Source: Aculops lycopersici (Eukaryota > Arthropoda > Arachnida > Trombidiformes > Eriophyidae). From it: a stretch of 64,000 bases of DNA. The translations under genes and the position numbers were made by a program. Shown here in pieces: positions 19,569 to 29,532 of this stretch. The stretch's first letter is position 1. Each line of letters opens with the position of its first letter. Location of the stretch: positions 2,026,079 through 2,090,078 of the forward strand of contig WNKI01000001.1 of assembly GCA_015350385.1 (NCBI GenBank), in the 5' to 3' direction. The notes beneath the pieces are model-generated. The model was not told the DNA's origin. It worked only from the letters and a program-made list of their open reading frames with translations, and ran no database searches.

Positions 19569-21329
19569 ATGTCGTTTGGAAAGACAGTCAATTTGGGCAA
19601 CAGTATCATTGGCGTGTCCATCCTCTCGATGCCCTATTGTTTTGTCCAAAGTGGATTGCTACTATCCGTATTGTTGATCATATTAAGTGGCTTTCTTACC
19701 AGATTATCGTGCCATTTCTTGCTCAAATCTGCATTCTATTCAAAACGAAGAAGTTTTGAGCTCATGGTATATGATGTTCTAGGATCAGTTGGGAGGCTCC
19801 TAGTAGAAATTGGTCTCATTGGCTTTCTATTAGGTACATGTGTTGCATATTTCATCATGATCGGTGATCTGGCACCAAAGATAATCTCAGAAATGTTTGA
19901 TTTAAAATTTGATAGACAACTCCGAATATTAACTGTTTCATTCTTGAGTCTATTTGTTGCCCTACCATTAAGTCTTCTCCGACGAGTTGATAGTTTAACA
20001 TCATTCTCCTTATTATCAATGGGATTATATGCATGTCTCATATTAAAGCTCATGTTCGAGACCACAGATAAGCTCAAACTGGAACCAATCGGAGCAGAGA
20101 AATTAGACAAAATATCTTATTGGAATATCTCGGGTCTTTTGACTACATTTCCCATCTTTAGTATGGCCATGTCCTGTCAGACTTCGTTATTTGAAATCTT
20201 TGATAGTTCAGTGATTAATAGTGATTTAGATACCATTAAGCGTGACAATGGCATTATCCGCCAAGCCATTTACATGTGCTCATTTGCTTACATAACAGTT
20301 GGCCTGTTGGGTTACATGGCATTCCACGAGCAAATGCTCTGTGGAAACATCCTACTTGCATTCCCTCCATCACTGACGACAACCCTAACCAAGATTGGAT
20401 TTATTGTCACCCTTCTGATGAGTTTTCCCCTATGTTTATTCCCTTGTAGGACCTCAGTGCACTCGTTAACCTTTGGGAAGTTCAAGAGATCAGTTAGCTT
20501 TCAGCCATTGCCCACTTCAGCAGCCGCTGCTGCAAGTCTTGTGGTTGGCATGTCCGACGGATTGACGGATAGTTTTAGCGGAAATAAATCTAATGGATTC
20601 GTAAATCACACCTTTAAGGACCACGATGATAGGCACGAGAAAATCAACACCTATAGCAACAACTGTGATATAAACGATAAAAATAACAACTCCGGCAAGC
20701 TGCCATTCCAAAGCTTGGCCGATCTGGGCCAGGAGAATAACAACAACAACAATTGCTTTAGCTCAACTAAAGGCTTCATATCATCATCATCTAATCATCA
20801 TAGACTAAGTGCTTCATCAACTAATCACCTGAAACTGACAGCCATCAATGGACGCAATGTAATCAATGATAAATCAACTAGCATAAAGAACAATTCAAAT
20901 TCTTATGCCAGTCTCTTGGACTACGATGACGATGAGCACGACGACATATCAACAACCTCACTGATGGATAACAATAACTACAACAACCAAACCCACGGTC
21001 AGCCGCATGGTGCCATTGGCGGCCAATCGACAACTAGATTGTACATATCAGACAACCAATTCAAGATTTTAACTGTCATATTGATCATTATAACAGTTAT
21101 TTTATCCCTTATATTTCCTCATATTGAGTTCATTCTGGGAATTATTGGCTCAACTGCCGGTACAACCGTTTGCTTCATATTACCTGCATTCACCTTTATC
21201 AAGATTGGCGAGTATACAAAGATCGAGTTGATTCTCGCTAGAATGTTGCTATTTATCGGCTTAGCGATGCTAGTTTTTTGCACTTATTCAACTCTCCATG
21301 GTGCATCCCTCAAGTCACCGACAGATTAA
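19569..21329 (+). CDS. SLC38A10: Amino acid transporter, SLC38A10-like
   Basis: Putative sodium-coupled neutral amino acid transporter with the APC-type fold; intronless, 586 aa, ATG at 19569. VNLGNSIIGVSILSMPYCF matches human SLC38A10 (NIVNSIVGVSVLTMPFCF), and SKRRSFELM, IGLIGFLLGTCVAYFIMIGD and LPLSLLRRVDSL align with its later segments. About eleven hydrophobic segments are visible: eight before residue 300 and three after 490. Between them lies a hydrophilic loop of roughly 190 residues rich in Asn, Ser and Asp (about 305-490). In the human protein the long disordered part is instead a C-terminal tail, which is missing here; the protein stops soon after the last membrane segment. AATAAA lies at 21347-21352. 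Confidence 0.9.
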   Translation: MSFGKTVNLGNSIIGVSILSMPYCFVQSGLLLSVLLIILSGFLTRLSCHFLLKSAFYSKRRSFELMVYDVLGSVGRLLVEIGLIGFLLGTCVAYFIMIGDLAPKIISEMFDLKFDRQLRILTVSFLSLFVALPLSLLRRVDSLTSFSLLSMGLYACLILKLMFETTDKLKLEPIGAEKLDKISYWNISGLLTTFPIFSMAMSCQTSLFEIFDSSVINSDLDTIKRDNGIIRQAIYMCSFAYITVGLLGYMAFHEQMLCGNILLAFPPSLTTTLTKIGFIVTLLMSFPLCLFPCRTSVHSLTFGKFKRSVSFQPLPTSAAAAASLVVGMSDGLTDSFSGNKSNGFVNHTFKDHDDRHEKINTYSNNCDINDKNNNSGKLPFQSLADLGQENNNNNNCFSSTKGFISSSSNHHRLSASSTNHLKLTAINGRNVINDKSTSIKNNSNSYASLLDYDDDEHDDISTTSLMDNNNYNNQTHGQPHGAIGGQSTTRLYISDNQFKILTVILIIITVILSLIFPHIEFILGIIGSTAGTTVCFILPAFTFIKIGEYTKIELILARMLLFIGLAMLVFCTYSTLHGASLKSPTD

Positions 21330-22630
21330 AATTAGCTTAGAAATTGAATAAAATATACATCTTATTGAAATAGCCCTGAAAACATCTCCTTCAAATGATC
21401 TAAATTACCAGCGACTCGTGAAAGAACTTGGATCTATTCATGATGATTTGAACTAAAGCCGAAAAGTAGGAAGTTCTTGAATCTTAGAAGTCTTTTTCAT
21501 GATTGAAGAGCCAAGAAATCAACTCAGAGTCGGTGGTTGACATCAACTGACACTGTTCTAACATCGAACTTTGCTGTGTAATGTGACTAACCAGACTCAT
21601 TGAAACTGAGCGATAAGATACCTGTGCATCTCGTGCGACACCAGCCACTTAGTTCAAAAGACGATCAGCGTTTCAGAGTTCAGCTACCAAGCTGGAGCTA
21701 ATGGTTTTCTGGCAATACATCGAAGAAAACAACATGACATGACATGGCTTCCGTTCGACGTCAGATCGAAGATGAAGTAATTACTTGAGACAAGGAAAAA
21801 GATCATTTGTAAAGGTGATAAATTTGATTAATATTGTTATAATTGTTGCCGTACATTTCGTGAGCTCCATCTGTATGATCTACTTTTTCGGGAAAATGAG
21901 TAAATTTAGGTTTTACTTGGTTGGTTTTGCTCTTTTTTTTTGATTAACCAATCAATCTAGTTGTTGGTCCAAGCATCAACAAGTGTCCTCTGTCCTTTTT
22001 CTCTTTTTTGATAATCTTTCTCATTGCGTGCTTATAGCGACCTGCTTGCGTGTCTTCCTAATTGTGTTTCAGTTGATGTATGTTGGTTTGGTGTTTTTGT
22101 TTGTAATATGTGACTGTATGTATGAGTGTCAAAGAGTGTTGATTGTTTCATTTGGCCGATGTGAAAGTTACAATATAAGGGACCAAGGAAATGAGACCAT
22201 GAAAAGTTAGACTTCCTCCTAAATCAGTAAATTCTTGTTTTCGTTTTGTTGTCTATTTGTCTGAGTGTATAAAGCTTGCCACTAACGACTTGCACCAACC
22301 ACCTCTGCTCCAAATTTTGCTTCAAGTAATAGTCTTGTGTGTTCAGGTGTTTGGTGTTATTTGTTTTACTTTTAATCTTAATCGTTTGTGTAAAGAGATT
22401 CTGGGTGTATATCAGTATAAAAGGACTAACGAAGTATCCACATAAGGGTATCATATGATTCGGGTGTGCATCTGAGTTCACTTGGAATGTTGTTTCATCA
22501 TTCACTCGCCACATCGAAGGTATATAATACTATATGCATGTAGTTGTGTCAATGATTGGATGGGTTCAATAATGATAATAATAATAATGAAAATAACGAA
22601 TTGATGTAGCCTAATATTGCTACGCGTAAC
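21330..22630. other. 1.3 kb intergenic between convergent transporters
   Basis: 3' flanks of the SLC38A10-like (plus) and SLC6 (minus) genes. AT-rich, with a short (aat/ata)n run near 22570-22590. No coding exon is supported. Confidence 0.45.
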
Positions 22631-24619
22631 CTATGCGTTGCTTGACATTTGAATATTGGCTCCGGCTGGCCTATTGACACCGGTGGTCACAGGCGAGGGT
22701 GTTGTTTGTAAAAGAATGCGCATCTTCTCGCTATGCGAGCCTGGTGTTGTCAGGTAAGCGTAGGCAGCGTAGAGTGGCACCTGTATAATTGAGCTCATGG
22801 CCATGACCCAACCGATTGCCGTTGCCCAAGTGGGAAATTCGTAGATATCATTGTATTTGAGTGGCTTGAAGTCAACTAATAACATGATTAGAATGCTACC
22901 AGTTAATAGTGGCGACAGGTATTTCCAACAAATCTTGAACCAAATGAAGGGCTTGTATCCAATCATATCCTTGATGTTATCGACAAACTTGTCCACTCCA
23001 TAGACCCAGCAAACGAAGTAGCATTCGCAAAAGCACAAGAATAGGAGACACATACCACTGGCCGCGTAGAAGTCAAACAATTGGAAGACGTAGATGCCGC
23101 CGCGGGTGACGCACAATAAACCAATTATGTAGCTAATCAAACAGGTGGCTCCAATGAACCACTCGCGCCTCTTACCTTGTCTCAAATATCCTGGGAACAA
23201 GTCAACAACTGCTGTGATGAATCCTTCCACTGACACAAATTGACTTCCAACTCCGAGCAATAGAATCATGGCAAAGAATTGCACTGCCCAGAAGGGAGCC
23301 AATGGCATTTGAGCAACGGCTTGCGGGTAAACGATGAACGCCAACCCCGGTCCCTTCTCGGCCACCTGACTCACATCTACACCCTTTTGGTCGGCCATGA
23401 ATCCCAATACCGAGAAGATGGCAAAGCCGGCAAAAACGGACGTGGAACTGTCCAATGTGGCCACAAACACCAGTTGCTTGTAGAAGTCATTGTTGAATGG
23501 ATTGTAACTACCAAGGGCAGTGAGGCAACCCAATGCCAGGGCGTAGGAGAAGAAGATCTGTGTTCCTGCGTCGGCCCAAACGTTGAAGTCTGTGATCTTG
23601 GAAAAGTTTGGCTTTAAATAAAACTCAAGACCCTTTAAGCACCCGGGTAGTGTGATACCTCTAATGAGTAGGATGGTCAATGACACGTAAGGCAATAGGG
23701 CTATAATGTACGCTGAGCGACCTGTTGACTTGATACCCTTCCAAATGCAAAAGAAGCATAGGATCCAAACGATTGCTAGACACGCAGCCAGCTCCCATTG
23801 TAAACCATTTACATGCTCAATACCTGGACTAATTTGCAAGATTCTATGCTCCCAAAATTCAACCGTTGAATCGAATCTTCTCGAGTTTGATTGATTCATA
23901 GCTGCTGTGTTGAATAATGAGCTGGCCAAGTGCCGGGTTTCGTTGTTTCGGCTAATTGTTTGACAATGTTCCGAGTTCCACCAATTGCCACAGGTTGCCC
24001 AGGGAAGTGGCGATTGGAAAGAGAAGAGCATGTAAAGTAGGGCCCAAGCTAGAATTACAATGTAATAGATGTTCAGCAAGAATAATGCCACAATACTACC
24101 CATACCAACACCAGTACTTAGCGGGCAGATGTTCTTCCAGACGGTTAAACCTCCAGTTTGCCAATACTGACCAATGGCAGCTTCGAGGATAAGAATGGGA
24201 ATTCCGGCAGTGGCCACGCAGATTACATAGGGAACCATGAAGGCGCCGCCGCCGTTCTTGTAGCAGAGGTAGGGAAATCTGTTTTGATCGGGTTGGATTG
24301 CTCGGATTAATTACGAGAAAAGTGAGTGGTAAAAGGTTAACTAGGCTCAAAAATTAGGAAAACAAACTACTCACCTCCAAACGTTTCCGAGACCGACGGC
24401 AAAGGCGATGCACGAGAGCACAAACTCGGCCTTGCTGCGCCATTGCTCGCGGGGCCGATACTTCTTTGCCTTCTTCCCGTCAGCGCCCACGGCGGCCACC
24501 TGTTGGCTGTCAATTAGCGAGTTCCGGTTGGCGCCCCCGTCGGTAGCGTCGTCGATGTAACGGATATTTTGGCCATCTTGAAAACGGCTCTCAGTGAGCG
24601 CCTTTTCCTTTTTCGACAT
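22631..24619 (-). CDS. SLC6 neurotransmitter-type transporter, GABA/taurine/creatine-like, copy A
   Basis: Na+/Cl- dependent symporter of the plasma membrane, 630 aa, from exons 24619-24375 and 24278-22631 joined across a 96 bp intron (TGGAG|gtgag to acag|A) inside the NVWRFPY codons. The start is ATG 24619 (MSKKEKAL), equivalent to the start of copy B; a TTG farther upstream is not used. It has twelve predicted TM segments: TM1 VGLGNVWRFPYLCYKNGGG, an extracellular CGNWWNSEHC cysteine pair followed by N-glycosylation sites, TM6 FFSYALALGCLTALGSYN, and TM10 FQLFDFYAASG. It resembles the SLC6A6/A8/A13 branch most, but substrate cannot be read from sequence alone. TM8 reads GVGSQ with Gly426 where most of this branch has Asp, a proposed second-sodium ligand. 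The gene is head-to-head with copy B at 27637, and a central block is almost identical in DNA. Confidence 0.93.
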
Positions 24620-27600
24620 CTTGCTTGTGTCTGTGCTGCTTGTTATCTTGGTCTTCAAATCTATCGATAATGATGATGTTACTGTGGCTAGATCTTGATG
24701 ATGATACTGATAAAAAAGAGTATAAACTATCCTTGGTCGTCGTTTAGTTGACGCCTTGAGTCCTAGTGTTAGACTGCGAGCCTTTTGCTCGGCTGCCTGG
24801 CTGCCAACTAGCTAATCAACCAACTAACTTGTTGGCTTCTTTTTCTCCTCTTCGTCTCCCTCTCCTTCTCGTCCTGGTGGCCGTCTCAGTTTCAACTGAG
24901 CCTCTACTCGGGACACTTGTTGTGGTAATGTTCTATGGAGAAACTCGGAGCCTCAAAAACGAAATTTAAATTTCGAAAGGGAATCGCCAGAGGGTGAGAG
25001 TTTGCGCCGGAGCATCTGATGCCACAGTTTTGCGACGCAAGGCATCGATTCTAAGGCTAAAATTTTGCACAAAGTTTCCAAGTCCAATTGTTGCAAATAC
25101 TCACTGGAATTTTTAGAAGCGCAAACTTTAGTTCTAGCAAACATCAACAACAACAACAAGGAGTTAGCTCAACGATGCAAAGTTTCCGCAACAAGAAGCC
25201 TGAATCCTCATGACTGCAACCTCAACCTTAGCCCTAACTCCAATTCCAATGGCGCCACTGCAACTCCGACTCCAACTGCAGAGCTATGAGACATTAGCTT
25301 TGCCATTGCAACGCGTGCGTTGAGGCGCCACCAACGGCCACGATTATCTGATGATCTAATTCACCATCAACAAAACTTTATGGACTGACTCACCGTCTCA
25401 GTTGCCGCTACCGCCGCAAACTGAAGTCCCATTGTAACGTTACGACGACAACGACGACGATAGCGACGGCGATCATCATGGTAGTAGCTAGTAGCGGCAA
25501 TCATCTCTAGAGCTAGTTAACATTGCCTCTCCAGCCTCCAGCAAGCAATGGAGTGAACGTATATGGTTGTGTTTAGGAGTTTTGTAGCCCCATTAGCTGA
25601 GCGCCCATCGTCGTAGTTGTCGACGATGCTCTTGCTTTTGCCGTTACAATTGGATAGTTAACTGTACCAAGTAAATCATGCTAAAGTCTGCCAGTTTGTT
25701 GGTCCCAAAGCAGAGATTTTCTGCTGGATGCTTGCCGATCCCATCGAGCCCAGAGTTTCATAGCTCCCTCTCCCTCTCTTACCGTTGGCAAGCTTCTCTG
25801 AGCGGCCGAGCTAATGTGCAGTTTTGCGTTGCGCATTAGTTTTGTGTTTAAGTTGGCAAGCTAGCTGCTCGCTGGGTGGCTTCTGAGGCTAGGGACGGAA
25901 CAATTTTTCAAAGCTAAAACTTGCCACTTACATACTGAAAGCGATTATTTATTGTCAGTAAATGAGTCTATTATTCAGCTCTCCGTCTGCCTCGTCGTCA
26001 CTACTGCCGAGCCACCGACGTAGTTTTTCACTCTCAACTGGAATATGATTGAATTTTCAATTATTGTCAACTTGCGAGGTTTTTGTTAAATAACAATGCG
26101 AGCCAACGAAGCAAATTTACTTATTCCCCGTCTAGCGAGCCCTAGACTGATGCAGACGGATGCGGTGTAAGTCGTGCCGTCGAAGGAACACATTAAATTT
26201 GATTGGAACTAATGGCTAACATTTATCACTCGGTGCACGTCAATTCTTGTTACTGCCGTCACCGATAACAGCGACAATAAGTTATAATGGATTGGCCAAT
26301 AGCAAGAGCTAATCACTTCATGCTTCCAGCCCATTAGCTACCGAGTTAGTTCTGGTCTAGCCAAAGTTAGTTAGCTCTCATGACTAAACAACTGCTTGTA
26401 TGTGAGTGGGCGCGAAAACAGTGATCAAAAATTTGAAGAGTCGACATGGACATTATTATTGCCAGTGCTATGAAAACAACTCGAGTTTCTTCATAAAAAC
26501 TTCTTCTAGCTTTAGAAAATTATATCGGCTCAAACTACTTCGATTTCTCACGATCGCAGAACTCGTGGACTTCACTATCACTCTTTTCGATGGTCGCCAA
26601 TGTCTTTGCTATAACGTCGATTGGGTATTTCGTTTTCACAGCCTTCACTTGCGTTTGATTTTGCGAAATCTAACAGGTGTCTCAATCTCGGCGCACGTTA
26701 TTGCTATTTCAGGAGCCCAAGCCCAGAATGAGCTGATGTGAAACAGCTTGACAAATTTTCCTGTTAGATGCTCTTGCCTCTGTACTAAAGTATCTCCATA
26801 GCTTTTCTAGTTTTCTGTTCCTCTACTGCTGCCATCCAACTTCACTCTACTATTGCGCTGCTTTTCTAGTTTATGGGTTCAAACCACGGAGCTGGATTGT
26901 TTGTTTGGCGAGCCAATCAGATAGCCAACTATTCCATTTCAATGGACTCGAGATCAAGACAATAGCGCTAGCTATTGTCTTTCTCTGGGTGCTCCTATGA
27001 ATGTAATAATTAGTCCTCCTCATGTTGGTGATGAGTGTAGGCATCACAATAAGTGACAGTTATCTTCTATGATCAATTTGGTGGCCGATATTAGTAGTGT
27101 TTATAGTCGGTAGACAACGGAGCAACATAATGCAAAGGCGGCAACGACAGGACATCCGAAATCACTTAGTGTAGGTGGTTGTGGGCATTACCCACAAAAA
27201 TAGAAATTGCAATTGAAGTTAGTGTGAGACTCGAGATTGTCGAGAAGCCCGTGAAATGATTGCTTTCGCCTCACTACTAGCTGACTGAAGCTAAGTGACG
27301 AAAAGTGGCGGCAAGACTTCACAAAACACTTGGAGTTTCTGACGTCTAACGTTGAGCTTGCAGCTAATAACCTCCACCAAACGATTTGCCAAGTTTAGTT
27401 GAGTACACTCTGAGCCACCAGCAGTCGGGCTCCACCATCGGGAGTGTCAACATCAATCAATCTGTCGCTTGGCAATCTGACATAACGAGACGTAAATCTT
27501 GCAAGCAAACAGTAAGCCTCACCTAATCCAGAAGTTTCGAGTTGAAATTCAAATTCAATTGTCCAGCTGACCTCAAGATCACGAGTAGCATTGAGCATCT

Positions 27601-27636
27601 CTTACAAGTAACACCAAAACAGGCAAAAGCATCAAG
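24620..27636. promoter_or_regulatory. 3 kb shared upstream region of the head-to-head SLC6 pair
   Basis: It separates the two divergent SLC6 start codons and so must carry both promoters. No coding exon is supported, although several short ORFs occur. A perfect palindrome-like repeat lies at 26956-26981. Confidence 0.45.
26956..26981. repeat. 11-bp perfect inverted repeat
   Basis: AAGACAATAGC at 26956-26966 and its reverse complement at 26971-26981 flank the centre GCTA. It lies in the shared SLC6 upstream region. Palindromic binding site or chance; function unknown. Confidence 0.6.
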
Positions 27637-29532
27637 ATGGCAAGAAAGGAGAAGGCTCTCAATGAGACCCGCTTCGAGGGTGGCCAGAACATGAGATACA
27701 TAGATGATGCAGATTCCTTGGGAAATCGGGACTCGTTCATTCCGGTTCAACAAGTAACCGGCACAACGACAGCACCAGCCGACGGCAAGAAGGCCCTCAA
27801 ATACAGACCTCGAGAGCAATGGCGCAACAAGGCCGAGTTTGTACTTTCTTGCATCGCCTTTGCCGTGGGTCTCGGAAACGTTTGGAGGTTCCCCTATTTG
27901 TGCTACAAGAACGGTGGTGGAGCCTTTATGGTCCCATACGTGATCTGTGTTGTCATTGCAGGTATCCCATTGCTGATTCTAGAAGCTGCCATCGGTCAGT
28001 ATTGGCAAACAGGTGGCCTGACAGTGTGGAAGAATATTTGTCCCCTGAGCACAGGTGTTGGTGTTGGATCGATTGTTGTGTTGTTCCTTCTCAATATCTA
28101 CTATATCGTTATCCTCGCATGGGCCCTCCTGTATATGCTATTCTCATTCCAGTCGCCTCTACCCTGGGCAACCTGTGGCAATTGGTGGAATACTGGAAGT
28201 TGTCAAACAATGGTCGCAGCTAATGCAACAAGAGGAATAAGTTCACTCTTAAGGAATCAAACAATGTCGATTGCAGGCAGGAGGACAGACTCTACCGTTG
28301 AATTTTGGGAAAATAGAGTCTTGCAAATCAGTCCAGGTATCGATCATGTCAACGGAATGCAATGGGAACTTGCTGGTTGCTTGGCAGCTGTATGGATTAT
28401 GTGCTTCTTTTGCATTTGGAAGGGCATCAAATCAACAGGTCGCTCGGCTTATATAATCGCTTTGTTGCCATATCTATCACTGACCATATTGTTTATCAGA
28501 GGAGTAACTTTGCCTGGGTGCATGAAGGGATTGGAATTCTATTTGAAGCCAAACTTTTCCAAGATCACAGACTTCAACGTTTGGGCCGACGCAGGAACAC
28601 AGATCTTCTTCTCCTACGCCCTGGCATTGGGTTGCCTCACTGCCCTTGGTAGTTACAATCCATTTAACAATGACTTCTACAAGCAACTGGTGTTTGTGGC
28701 CACATTGGACAGTTCCACGTCCGTTTTTGCCGGCTTTGCCATCTTCTCAGTGTTGGGATTCATGGCCGACCAAAGGGGTGTAGATGTGAGTCAGGTGGCC
28801 GAGAAGGGACCGGGGTTGGCGTTCATCGTTTACCCACAAGCCGTTGCTCAAATGCCCTGGGCTCCATTCTGGGCGGTTCAATTCTTCGCCATGATCTTGG
28901 TTCTGGGCGTCGGAAGTCAGTTTGTATCAGTCGAAGGATTCATTACAGCAGTTGTGGACCTATTTCCGGGCTACTTGAGGCAAGGCAAACGGCGAGAATG
29001 GTTTATTGCGGCGACCTGCCTCATCAGCTATCTAGTTGGCTTGCTTTGCGTGACCCGTGGCGGCATCTATGTCTTCCAATTGTTTGACTTCTACGCTGCA
29101 AGTGGAATGTGCCTACTATTTCTATGCTTCTGTGAATGCTTTTTTGTCAGTTGGGTCTATGGAGTGGACAAATTTGTTGGTAATATCGAGGAAATGATTG
29201 GATACAAGCCTGCTTATTGGTTCAAGTTGTGCTGGAAATTCACCTGTCCATTATTCACTGGTATCCTCCTGGTTCTTGTACTCATCGATTACAAACCATT
29301 GAAATACAATGACGTCTACGAATTTCCCACATGGGCCACGGGGATCGGATGGGCCATGGCCTTGAGTTCAATCCTACAAGTGCCATTGTATGCAATCTAT
29401 GCCTACCTATCAACATCGGGATCTCACAGAGAGAGGATGGAGCTATTGCTCAAAACGACACCTTCTCCAGTCACGACCACCGCAGCAAAGAGGCCATTGG
29501 AGTCCGATATTCCAATGAGAAGCAACGTCTAA
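27637..29532 (+). CDS. SLC6 neurotransmitter-type transporter, GABA/taurine/creatine-like, copy B (intronless)
   Basis: Paralogue of the gene at 22631-24619, 631 aa in one exon, starting at ATG 27637 (MARKEKAL). The domain layout is the same: TM1 VGLGNVWRFPYLCYKNGGG, CGNWWNTGSC loop cysteines, N-glycosylation sites NAT and NQT in the second extracellular loop, TM6 FFSYALALGCLTALGSYN, Gly426 in the TM8 GVGSQ, and FQLFDFYAASG. It differs mainly in the N-terminal 60 residues, the second extracellular loop and the C-terminus. It lacks the intron of copy A, so either this copy lost it or copy A gained it; loss seems likelier to me. DNA at 28546-28856 is nearly identical to copy A, while flanking exon sequence is much more diverged. 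Substrate cannot be decided from sequence. Confidence 0.93.
   Translation: MARKEKALNETRFEGGQNMRYIDDADSLGNRDSFIPVQQVTGTTTAPADGKKALKYRPREQWRNKAEFVLSCIAFAVGLGNVWRFPYLCYKNGGGAFMVPYVICVVIAGIPLLILEAAIGQYWQTGGLTVWKNICPLSTGVGVGSIVVLFLLNIYYIVILAWALLYMLFSFQSPLPWATCGNWWNTGSCQTMVAANATRGISSLLRNQTMSIAGRRTDSTVEFWENRVLQISPGIDHVNGMQWELAGCLAAVWIMCFFCIWKGIKSTGRSAYIIALLPYLSLTILFIRGVTLPGCMKGLEFYLKPNFSKITDFNVWADAGTQIFFSYALALGCLTALGSYNPFNNDFYKQLVFVATLDSSTSVFAGFAIFSVLGFMADQRGVDVSQVAEKGPGLAFIVYPQAVAQMPWAPFWAVQFFAMILVLGVGSQFVSVEGFITAVVDLFPGYLRQGKRREWFIAATCLISYLVGLLCVTRGGIYVFQLFDFYAASGMCLLFLCFCECFFVSWVYGVDKFVGNIEEMIGYKPAYWFKLCWKFTCPLFTGILLVLVLIDYKPLKYNDVYEFPTWATGIGWAMALSSILQVPLYAIYAYLSTSGSHRERMELLLKTTPSPVTTTAAKRPLESDIPMRSNV

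Noticed and set aside
23279..23617. 112-codon plus-strand ORF over SLC6 copy A, with a partial antisense twin at 28477-28686
   Set aside because: Both are antisense shadows of the same SLC6 coding block; their similarity merely reflects the near-identical sense sequence.
26868..26895. GGGTTCAAACC resembling a tRNA B box
   Set aside because: The flanks cannot form a T-arm stem or a cloverleaf. No tRNA was found elsewhere by eye.
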